From Candidatus Gastranaerophilales bacterium (GTDB lineage: Bacteria > Cyanobacteriota > Vampirovibrionia > Gastranaerophilales > Gastranaerophilaceae): 6,582 nucleotides of DNA. The position numbers and the translations under genes were made by a program. The notes beneath the pieces were generated by a model. It saw nothing but the letters and a program-made list of their open reading frames with translations. It had not been told where the DNA came from and searched no databases. Of the stretch, positions 1-5,827 are shown one piece after another. Positions within the stretch are counted from its first letter, which is position 1. Every line of letters begins with the position of its first letter. The DNA lies in the NCBI GenBank assembly GCA_947625445.1, contig CANQOM010000091.1:1-6582 (forward strand), written 5' to 3'.

Positions 1-60
1 GCTTGGTAGCGCACCTCGCTTGGGACGAGGGGGTCGCAGGTTCAAATCCTGTCATCCCGA
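1..60 (+). tRNA. tRNA-Pro (anticodon UGG), 5' end cut off by the window
   Basis: This is the 3' part of a proline tRNA. The sequence shows the end of the D loop and D stem (1-12), an anticodon stem of cctcg/cgagg (14-18 and 26-30) around the loop cttggga, with anticodon TGG at 21-23, a T stem gcagg/cctgt (36-40 and 48-52) around ttcaaat, the 3' acceptor strand catcccg (53-59) and discriminator A at 60. About 14 bases, including the 5' acceptor strand, lie outside the window. CCA is not encoded: six T residues follow directly at 61-66 and may serve as a simple termination run, although no separate hairpin precedes them. The tRNA would read CCN proline codons, mainly CCA. tRNA 3' ends are common integration sites, which matters because an accessory defence operon follows. 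Confidence 0.95.
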
Positions 61-299
61 TTTTTTAAAGATTTTACGTAGGCTGAAGCGAAATGCCGAA
101 GCAACACCAAGATAGCAATAACCTTTGTTGTCTTTTAAAGTCCGTTTTGAGTCGGAAGTTTTTTGTTCCTTATTCGCCTCTACTATAAACGCAATGCTAG
201 TTTTTGCGGTCGGAAATAAAATGATTTGCTCTTTTTTAAATCGGTCAAAAAAGAACTCTTATTACCCCAAAAAACGAATTATCAAAAATACACCCAAAT
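61..299. other. Gene-poor spacer between tRNA-Pro and the hsd operon; possible gene remnant on the minus strand
   Basis: I see no credible intact gene here. A plus-strand frame of 70 codons (125-337) has no ribosome binding site and an unconvincing composition. On the minus strand a frame stays open from 258 down to a stop at 54-52 inside the tRNA (68 codons), closed upstream by tandem TAA codons at 264-259. It contains no ATG, GTG or TTG start, but its translation looks protein-like, with stretches such as SIAFIVEANKEQKTSDSKR and KGYCYLGVASAFRFSLRK. It could be a decayed gene fragment, a copy of an intergenic repeat, or chance. A weak AT-only inverted repeat (8 bp arms at 230-237 and 247-254) lies inside it. 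By eye the stretch is less AT-rich than the 300-383 leader beside it. Confidence 0.4.
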
Positions 300-327
300 T
301 TGACGTAATTAATAATTATAATATATT
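300..327 (+). promoter_or_regulatory. Candidate sigma-70-type promoter P1 for the hsd operon
   Basis: TTGACG at 300-305 and TATATT at 322-327 are separated by 16 bases, and each box matches the housekeeping consensus at five of six positions. Transcription would start near 334 and give a leader of about 50 bases before hsdM. It is the only convincing two-box promoter in front of the operon. AT-rich DNA produces such matches by chance, so this remains a prediction. Confidence 0.45.
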
Positions 328-357
328 TGTAAAATAATTACTTTAGCTCAATTACAA

Positions 358-366
358 TGATATAAT
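358..366 (+). promoter_or_regulatory. Candidate extended -10 promoter P2 for the hsd operon
   Basis: The sequence TGATATAAT is a perfect extended -10 element (TGn followed by TATAAT at 361-366). The -35 position about 17 bases upstream (ttactt, 338-343) matches poorly, as is usual for extended -10 promoters. A start near 373 would leave a leader of only about 10-15 bases, just enough to hold part of the ribosome binding site aaaaggga (373-380). If P2 is used, translation of hsdM would come from a very short leader. Confidence 0.4.
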
Positions 367-383
367 TAAACAAAAAGGGATAA

Positions 384-2114
384 ATGATGAGTTTGAGTGT
401 AAATATAAATGAAAAAGCAAATTTAATTTGGGCGATAGCAGATAAATTGACAGGTGTTTATAAACCGCATGAATACGGAAAAGTAATATTGCCGCTAACA
501 GTAATAAGACGTTTTGATTGTATTTTGTCTGATACAAAACAAGCTGTATTAGATAAACATAATAAAATGCCTTCTGATTTACCAATGCGTGATAACTTTT
601 TAAAAAAGGCTTCGGGTTATGAATTTTATAATACGAGTAAATATACATTTGAATCTTTGCTTAATGATTCAAATAATATTGAAAACAATTTCAGAAATTA
701 TATAAACGGGTTTTCTGATAACGTAAAACAAATTATTGATAAATTTAAGTTTGATAGTGAAATTCAAACAATGGCTCAAAAGAATATTTTATATATAGTA
801 ATTCAAGAATTTACCACACCAAAAGCGGATTTGCATCCAAACAAAATATCTAATTTAGAAATGGGCTATATATTTGAAGAAATTATCCGAAGATTTTCAG
901 AAGCTCATAACGAAGACGCAGGACAACACTACACTCCGAGAGAAGTTATTGAACTTATGGTAAATATCTTATTTTCAAATGATAATGATATTTTAACTAC
1001 TAATGCAATAAAAACTCTTTATGACCCTGCTTGCGGTACAGGCGGAATGCTTTCTGTTGCACAGGATTATTTAAAGAAGTTGAACAACTCAGCAACACTT
1101 CTTCCTTTCGGACAAGAAATTAATGACGAAACTTTTGCTATATGTAAAGCCGATATGCTGATTAAAGAGAATAATGCGGATAATATTAAAAACGGAAATA
1201 CATTATCGGGTGATGAATTTGCAGGAGAAAAATTTGACTATATCCTATCTAATCCGCCTTTTGGAAGAGAATGGAAGAATGAAAAAACATCGGTTGAGCG
1301 TGAAGCTAAGTTAGGAGCAGGCGGAAGATTTCAAGCAGGTTTGCCTGCCGTTAGCGATAGTCAAATGTTATTTTTGCAAACCGCAATTTCCAAAATGAAA
1401 GAACCTCAAAACGGCGGGGCAAAGATAGCCATAATTCACAACGGCTCGCCACTCTTTACAGGTGACGCAGGGTCAGGGCCATCTGAAATCAGAAGATACA
1501 TTTTAGAAAATGATTTATTGGAAGCAATAATAGCACTCCCTAACGATATTTTCTACAACACAGGGATAGCAACATATATTTGGGTTTTAAGCAATAAAAA
1601 ACCAAAAATAAGACAAGGCAAGGTACAATTAATTAATGCAAATGAACTCTATGAAAAACGCAGAAAATCTTTAGGTAATAAAAGAAACGATATACCTAAA
1701 CATTATATCGATGAAATAACAAATATTTATGCTGATTTTAAAGAAAACGAAATAAGCAAAATCTTTAATAATGAAGATTTTGGTTATTCAAAAATCGTTG
1801 TTGAAAGACCGCTTAAAGATGAAAACGCTAATCCTGTTTTAAAAGGAGGTAAACCTGTTGCAAACCCTGATTTAAGAGATACCGAGAACGTACCTTTAAA
1901 AGAAAATATAAAAGAATATTTTAACAGAGAAGTTATCCCCTATGCTCCTGACGCTTGGATTGATGAAAAGAAAACAAAAATCGGTTATGAAATACCTTTT
2001 ACAAGATATTTTTATAAATATGTTCCGCCAAGAAAGTCGGAAGATATAATGAAAGAAATACTTGACCTTGAAAAATCCTTAGAAGGAAGTTTGGAAGGAA
2101 TATTTAATGATTAA
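384..2114 (+). CDS. hsdM: Type I restriction-modification system DNA-methyltransferase subunit HsdM
   Basis: HsdM transfers a methyl group from S-adenosylmethionine to the N6 of adenine in the bipartite site read by HsdS. It acts in the cytoplasm as M2S, or in the full R2M2S enzyme. The 576 residues begin with the helical HsdM_N domain (about 8-150, containing KLTGVYKPHEYGKVILPL). The N6_Mtase domain follows: GQHYTPREV at 180-188, the SAM-binding motif I DPACGTGG at 214-221, and the catalytic motif IV NPPF at 290-293. Further family blocks are SDSQMLFLQ and NGSPLFTGDAGSGPSEIRR. The C-terminal tail, with IGYEIPFTRYFYKYVPPR, is typical of one large HsdM branch, and the length is normal. Two ATG codons stand in tandem (384 and 387). 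The site aaaaggga at 373-380 is better spaced for 387, so the protein may lack the first Met. The gene overlaps the next one by 8 bases. All motifs are intact. Confidence 0.97.
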   Translation: MMSLSVNINEKANLIWAIADKLTGVYKPHEYGKVILPLTVIRRFDCILSDTKQAVLDKHNKMPSDLPMRDNFLKKASGYEFYNTSKYTFESLLNDSNNIENNFRNYINGFSDNVKQIIDKFKFDSEIQTMAQKNILYIVIQEFTTPKADLHPNKISNLEMGYIFEEIIRRFSEAHNEDAGQHYTPREVIELMVNILFSNDNDILTTNAIKTLYDPACGTGGMLSVAQDYLKKLNNSATLLPFGQEINDETFAICKADMLIKENNADNIKNGNTLSGDEFAGEKFDYILSNPPFGREWKNEKTSVEREAKLGAGGRFQAGLPAVSDSQMLFLQTAISKMKEPQNGGAKIAIIHNGSPLFTGDAGSGPSEIRRYILENDLLEAIIALPNDIFYNTGIATYIWVLSNKKPKIRQGKVQLINANELYEKRRKSLGNKRNDIPKHYIDEITNIYADFKENEISKIFNNEDFGYSKIVVERPLKDENANPVLKGGKPVANPDLRDTENVPLKENIKEYFNREVIPYAPDAWIDEKKTKIGYEIPFTRYFYKYVPPRKSEDIMKEILDLEKSLEGSLEGIFND

Positions 2115-3111
2115 TAGTGAAAACAAAGGCGAAATAGTAATATACAAAAACAAAAACGGGAATATTTCGTTTGAAGCAAAATTGGAAGATGAAACAATTT
2201 GGCTAACTCAAGATATGATGGCAAAATTGTTTGAAACAACTTCTCAAAATATAACAATTCATATTAAAAATATTTATGATGAACAAGAGTTAGAACAAAG
2301 TTCAACTTGTAAGGATTTCTTACAAGTTCGAAAAGAAGGCAGCAGAAACGTTTCAAGAAAATTAGCTTTTTATAATCTTGATATGATACTTTCTATCGGA
2401 TACAGAATTAAATCAAAAACCGCAACCCAATTTCGCAAATGGGCAACTTCCGTCTTGAAAGATTATATGACAAAAGGTTATGTAATCAACGAAAAGAAAT
2501 TGAAAGAGGAACAAGATAAAGTAAAAACCCTGCAAAGCGCTATTAATATTTTATCAAGAAGTTTAACCAATCAAACAGACAACTTGGAAGATGCACAAAA
2601 TATTGCAAAATTATTGGATAATTTTGCTCAAGGTCTTGATTTATTGGATAATTTTGACCATAAAATGCTTGATTCAAAAGGCAAAAATGAAAAAGAAGCT
2701 ATTAGGATTAGCAAAGAAGAATTTTTGCAGGTTATAGATAAAATGAAATCCGAATTTGCAACGGATGTTTTTGCAAACCCAAAAGACAAAAGTTTTTCAA
2801 GCTCTGTTAATCAAATATATCAAACTTTTGATTCTCAAGAGCTTTACCCGACCTTGGAAGAAAAAGCCGCTATGCTTTTATATCTTATAACAAAAAACCA
2901 CTCATTCTCTGACGGCAACAAACGTATTGCCGCAAGCTGTTTTTTGTATTTCTTGGATAAAAATAACATTTTATATAAAAACAATATGCCGATAATAGAT
3001 AGCGCAACTCTTTTTGCACTAACTTTGTTAATTGCGGAAAGCAACCCGCAAGAGATGGAAACAATTAAAAATGTTGTCTTGAGTGTGCTAAATAGGGGAG
3101 GGGAGGTTTAA
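2107..3111 (+). CDS. RhuM-family protein fused to a Fic/Doc domain
   Basis: The 334 residues form two modules. The N-terminal RhuM-like part (about 8-130) holds ETIWLTQDMMAKLFETTSQN from residue 29, a KilA/Bro-like DNA-binding look, and ends with FRKWATSVLKDYMTKGYVIN from 109. A charged helix (about 130-160) leads to a C-terminal Fic/Doc domain (about 190-325). Its active-site loop is HSFSDGNKR at 265-273: H265 would be the catalytic base and D269/N271/K272/R273 would bind phosphate and metal. Fic enzymes move AMP or another phosphate-containing group onto proteins, and Doc phosphorylates EF-Tu; the substrate here is unknown. RhuM-Fic genes are recurrent passengers of type I restriction operons, but their role is not established. 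No clear inhibitory (S/T)xxxE(G/N) motif is visible. The start overlaps hsdM by 8 bases, with ggaagga just upstream, and the end overlaps the next gene by 1 base (TAATG). A toxin or an abortive-infection effector is possible. Confidence 0.88.
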   Translation: MINSENKGEIVIYKNKNGNISFEAKLEDETIWLTQDMMAKLFETTSQNITIHIKNIYDEQELEQSSTCKDFLQVRKEGSRNVSRKLAFYNLDMILSIGYRIKSKTATQFRKWATSVLKDYMTKGYVINEKKLKEEQDKVKTLQSAINILSRSLTNQTDNLEDAQNIAKLLDNFAQGLDLLDNFDHKMLDSKGKNEKEAIRISKEEFLQVIDKMKSEFATDVFANPKDKSFSSSVNQIYQTFDSQELYPTLEEKAAMLLYLITKNHSFSDGNKRIAASCFLYFLDKNNILYKNNMPIIDSATLFALTLLIAESNPQEMETIKNVVLSVLNRGGEV

Positions 3112-3623
3112 TGAATATTTTAAATTTAATAAAGGAAATTTCAGTCTATGTTTCTGCATTATTAGCACCAATAGTTACAATCTGCACAATCTGTTTTATG
3201 AGACAACAAAAGGAAATACAAAAAAAACAACAACTTACCGAATTATTTAAATTAAGAATTAAACATATGAATTTTTTGTTTGAATCTTGGGGCAATTTTA
3301 ATACATACATAACCTATATTCCTAATTATGAAGCAAAAATAATCTCTATTAATGGCAATCAAGATATAATAATTTCACAAATGCAACAAGTTTTTGCAAA
3401 ATTATATGAATTAAATTTTGAAACAAAAGTTCTATTTAACAAAAACATAGAAAAACTGGAAAAAGAATTTATAAATAGTTTACCGTCCATGATACCTCCT
3501 AAAAATGGTGATTGGACTGATTACAAGATATTAAAAAACTATGAAATAAGTAAAAATTTATTTAATTATTTGTTTTCAAAATATCAAGAACTTTTGTGCA
3601 AAGAAGGTAAAATATGTCAGTAG
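3111..3623 (+). CDS. Hypothetical protein with one N-terminal transmembrane helix
   Basis: I do not recognise the family. The 170 residues begin with one clear hydrophobic segment at about 10-30 (SVYVSALLAPIVTICTICFM), followed at once by the basic stretch RQQKEIQKKQQ. The positive-inside rule puts the remaining 140 residues in the cytoplasm. That part is lysine- and asparagine-rich and mostly helical in look (for example KLYELNFETKVLFNKNIEKLEKE split over 130 bases of coding), with no catalytic motif that I can see. There is no signal-peptidase site, so it is probably a membrane anchor. Its start shares one base with the stop of the RhuM-Fic gene behind a very strong ribosome binding site (ggggaggggaggt, ending at 3107). 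Its end overlaps hsdS by 10 bases. Such tight coupling on both sides argues for a real, expressed gene. It is among the more AT-rich parts of the operon and carries an A8 run at 3230-3237. Confidence 0.75.
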   Translation: MNILNLIKEISVYVSALLAPIVTICTICFMRQQKEIQKKQQLTELFKLRIKHMNFLFESWGNFNTYITYIPNYEAKIISINGNQDIIISQMQQVFAKLYELNFETKVLFNKNIEKLEKEFINSLPSMIPPKNGDWTDYKILKNYEISKNLFNYLFSKYQELLCKEGKICQ

Positions 3624-4906
3624 GTAATGCATTAAAATTATACGATAAATACAAAGACTCAGGTATTGAATGGATTGGGGAAATACCCGAAAGTAAAGAA
3701 ATAATAAGAAACAAATATTATTTATTTTATTTAAAAGGGAAAAATCCAGAAGAAATAAATTCCGAAAATATAGGACTGCCATATATTGGAGCTTCGGAAT
3801 TAGATAATATATCTGGCTGTGTTAATTATGCAAATTATACAACAGAAATTGATTTACCCGCATGTCAAAATGAAGATGTTTTAATTTTATGGGATGGAGC
3901 AAGAGCTGGACTTATTGGCACAAATCATGCGGGAATTATTTCTTCTACAATAGTTAATTTATTACCAAATCAAGATGTGATTAATAAAAAATTTCTATTT
4001 TATTATTTAAAAGGTTTTGAAAGATTTTTGTTTGATAGAGTCAATGGAACTACCATTCCTCACATGAATAAAAAATTTATAGAAGAAATATGCTTTGTAA
4101 AATTTAAAACAGACGAACAACAACAAATTGCAGATTATTTGGATAAAAAATGTGGTGAGGTTGATAGGGTTGTTGAAGTTCAAAAGCAGATTATAGAAAA
4201 ATTAAAAGAATACAAACAATCTGTTATAACCGAAGCCGTAACAAAAGGTTTAGACAAAAACACACCTCTAAAAGACAGCGGCATTGAATGGATAGGCAAA
4301 ATCCCGCAACATTGGAAAATATTTAAAATAAAACATTGTGTAATATTTAATCCTACATATTGTGAAAATCTTGATGATAATTTACCTGTATCTTTTGCAC
4401 CAATGGAGTGTCTAACAAATTGCCATTTGATTTGTAAAGAATCTACAATAGAAAAGGTATCAAAAGGATATACATATTTTGCCGAAGAAGATATAATTAT
4501 GGCAAAGGTTACACCTTGTTTTGAAAACGGAAATATTGCAATTGCTAAAAATTTAATAAATAATGTTGGTTTTGGAACTTCTGAGTTGTACGTATTTAGA
4601 GCGATAAATATTAATAATAGATTTTTATTATATTTTTTACAAAACAGCAAATTTAAAGACATGGCAATTTCAACTATGTATGGAACAGGCGGATTAAAAA
4701 GAGTATCTGGAGATTTTGTAAAAAATTATAAATTTGGATTACCTTCAAATACTGAACAAAAACAAATTGCAGAATATTTAGATAAAAAATGTTCTGAAAT
4801 TGATAAGGCAATATCTGAAAAAGAAGCCTTAATTGAAAAATTAACGCAATACAAAAAATCCCTCATCTACGAATGTGTTACAGGAAAAAGAAGGGTTGTA
4901 GCATAA
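3614..4906 (+). CDS. hsdS: Type I restriction-modification system specificity subunit HsdS
   Basis: HsdS sets the DNA sequence recognised for both methylation and cleavage and holds two HsdM subunits. The 430 residues show the usual two-fold layout. Each half opens with KDSGIEWIG(E/K)IP (residues 14-25 and 220-231), then carries a variable target recognition domain (about 29-165 and 232-379), then a conserved helix starting EQ(Q/K)QIA(D/E)YLDKKC. The first helix (from about 168) is the central spacer and ends near TEAVTKGLDKNTPL; the second (from about 381) runs to the C terminus. Each recognition domain should read one half of a split site; the site cannot be predicted here. The two domains differ clearly, so the target should be asymmetric. 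Length is normal and no frame damage is seen. The start has the ribosome binding site aagaaggt (3601-3608) and overlaps the upstream gene by 10 bases. The stop overlaps the next start as TAATG. Confidence 0.96.
   Translation: MSVGNALKLYDKYKDSGIEWIGEIPESKEIIRNKYYLFYLKGKNPEEINSENIGLPYIGASELDNISGCVNYANYTTEIDLPACQNEDVLILWDGARAGLIGTNHAGIISSTIVNLLPNQDVINKKFLFYYLKGFERFLFDRVNGTTIPHMNKKFIEEICFVKFKTDEQQQIADYLDKKCGEVDRVVEVQKQIIEKLKEYKQSVITEAVTKGLDKNTPLKDSGIEWIGKIPQHWKIFKIKHCVIFNPTYCENLDDNLPVSFAPMECLTNCHLICKESTIEKVSKGYTYFAEEDIIMAKVTPCFENGNIAIAKNLINNVGFGTSELYVFRAININNRFLLYFLQNSKFKDMAISTMYGTGGLKRVSGDFVKNYKFGLPSNTEQKQIAEYLDKKCSEIDKAISEKEALIEKLTQYKKSLIYECVTGKRRVVA
3653..3688 (+). repeat. HsdS internal repeat A, copy 1 (pairs with 4271-4306)
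   Basis: These 36 bases encode KDSGIEWIGEIP in front of the first recognition domain. The copy at 4271-4306 encodes KDSGIEWIGKIP in front of the second; 27 of 36 bases agree by hand comparison. Such conserved segments flanking recognition domains are the places where HsdS domains recombine. Confidence 0.85.
4115..4165 (+). repeat. HsdS internal repeat B, copy 1 (pairs with 4754-4804)
   Basis: These 51 bases encode the start of the central conserved helix (EQQQIADYLDKKCGEVD). The C-terminal copy has 44 of 51 bases in common by hand comparison, distinctly more than repeat A. Recombination between the two would delete about 639 bases, including the whole second recognition domain, and leave the frame open (639 is a multiple of 3). 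Confidence 0.85.
4271..4306 (+). repeat. HsdS internal repeat A, copy 2
   Basis: This is the second copy of the KDSGIEWIG(E/K)IP segment and marks the start of the C-terminal half of HsdS. It lies 618 bases after copy 1, an exact number of codons. Confidence 0.85.
4754..4804 (+). repeat. HsdS internal repeat B, copy 2
   Basis: This second copy encodes EQKQIAEYLDKKCSEID at the start of the C-terminal conserved helix, which packs against the central helix and contacts HsdM in known HsdS structures. Confidence 0.85.
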
Positions 4907-5817
4907 TGGATAATAACAATGTTCAAGCAGGATTAGCAAACATTAATGCAAAAGCAGAATTAAATACTGAAATAAAAAACGAATTAAAAGCTGCTGATAG
5001 TATATATACACAAATAGGTGGTACATATAATGATTACAGGACTATTATTGTTCAGGGTGTAACTCGTGAAGAAATGGAAACATGTATTGATTCAAAAATA
5101 AAAGAAAAAATTGAATTTTTTAAAAATGAACTTGAAACAAATATTATTCCTAAAAATTTAGAAAAATTAAAAAATGATGTTGGAGTAATTACATCTTATA
5201 AAGAAACAATCTCAATATCGGCAATTAAGAATGACAAGGATTTCGATAAAATGCTTTCATCGGTACTGAAAGAGAGAATGCAATCTGATAACTCTGATAT
5301 ACAAAATACTTGTTCACATGCAATTACAATAATGAAAAATTTAACAAAAAATCATTTAAAGATTATTGCTTTTTTGTATTTGTTTCAATCACATTATGTT
5401 AAGAATAATACAACTTCTAAAAATTTTATAGAGTTTTATGATAAATATATAGCTAACCTTATTGATTTTCCGTTTAATAAATTACAAGAATTAGGAATGA
5501 CTATCATTTCAAACGGAATGGCAGTTTCCTTTACTTTTAGCTGGGGTATTAACTTTTATTTACCAAGCAGTTTTTACGATCAATTCACCGGTAAATTATA
5601 TGATATCCCAATAGAAATAAAGTCGAGAATAGGGCATTTAGACGGTATTTGGAAAGAATTAACAACATCATCTTCCAAACTTACTTCTGTTGGGAAATGT
5701 ATAGGTAAAACATATTTACACGATATTTTAGGGTTAGATGTTGAAGAACAAATTGAAACAAAAACAAAATCTAATGGAATTACACATGAAGATTTAGCAA
5801 GAATAAACAAAATTTGA
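4906..5817 (+). CDS. Hypothetical protein resembling the LPO_1073/Vpar_1526 family
   Basis: The function is unknown. The 303-residue product starts at the ATG fused to the hsdS stop (TAATG), with aagaaggg at 4888-4895 as ribosome binding site. An in-frame ATG at 4873 would lengthen it by 11 residues into hsdS but looks less likely. An N-terminal tract rich in N, Q and A leads to TIIVQGVTREEM (from residue 46), then long charged helices (about 56-100). A DKDFDKMLSS segment and a helical core with SHAITIMKNLTKNHLKIIAF (from 137) come next, and then NKLQELGMTIISNGMAVS (from 191). This order (a TII-V-G-(I/V)T/S-E entry, a predicted coiled region, an LT-x-x-x-L helix, and a late 'LQ-LG---I' segment) recalls LPO_1073/Vpar_1526 proteins, which are often encoded among bacterial defence genes. 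The match is from memory and distant. No membrane helix or enzyme motif is evident. It ends 10 bases before hsdR. Confidence 0.8.
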   Translation: MDNNNVQAGLANINAKAELNTEIKNELKAADSIYTQIGGTYNDYRTIIVQGVTREEMETCIDSKIKEKIEFFKNELETNIIPKNLEKLKNDVGVITSYKETISISAIKNDKDFDKMLSSVLKERMQSDNSDIQNTCSHAITIMKNLTKNHLKIIAFLYLFQSHYVKNNTTSKNFIEFYDKYIANLIDFPFNKLQELGMTIISNGMAVSFTFSWGINFYLPSSFYDQFTGKLYDIPIEIKSRIGHLDGIWKELTTSSSKLTSVGKCIGKTYLHDILGLDVEEQIETKTKSNGITHEDLARINKI

Positions 5818-5827
5818 GGAAATAAAA

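Noticed and set aside
61..66. T6 run after the tRNA as an intrinsic terminator
   Set aside because: No separate GC-rich hairpin precedes it; only the tRNA's own T arm and acceptor strand lie upstream, so a terminator call is not supported.
230..254. Inverted repeat with 8 bp arms as terminator or operator
   Set aside because: The arms are almost pure A/T and the loop is 9 bases, so stability would be low and chance occurrence is likely.
125..337. Plus-strand frame of 70 codons before hsdM
   Set aside because: No ribosome binding site, a low-complexity basic/aromatic translation, and its second half runs through the predicted promoter region.
3230..3237. A8 run in the membrane protein gene as a phase-variation or frameshift site
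   Set aside because: Runs of this length are ordinary in such AT-rich DNA. A -1 shift would reach a stop within about eight codons, and nothing else points to programmed slippage.
4180..4662. Minus-strand frame of 160 codons inside hsdS
   Set aside because: It is antisense to well-conserved HsdS segments and has no ribosome binding site or family resemblance; it is a shadow of the real gene.
3614..4906. Invertible, phase-variable hsdS cassette
   Set aside because: The internal repeats are direct, not inverted, and no partial second hsdS or site-specific recombinase is present in the window.
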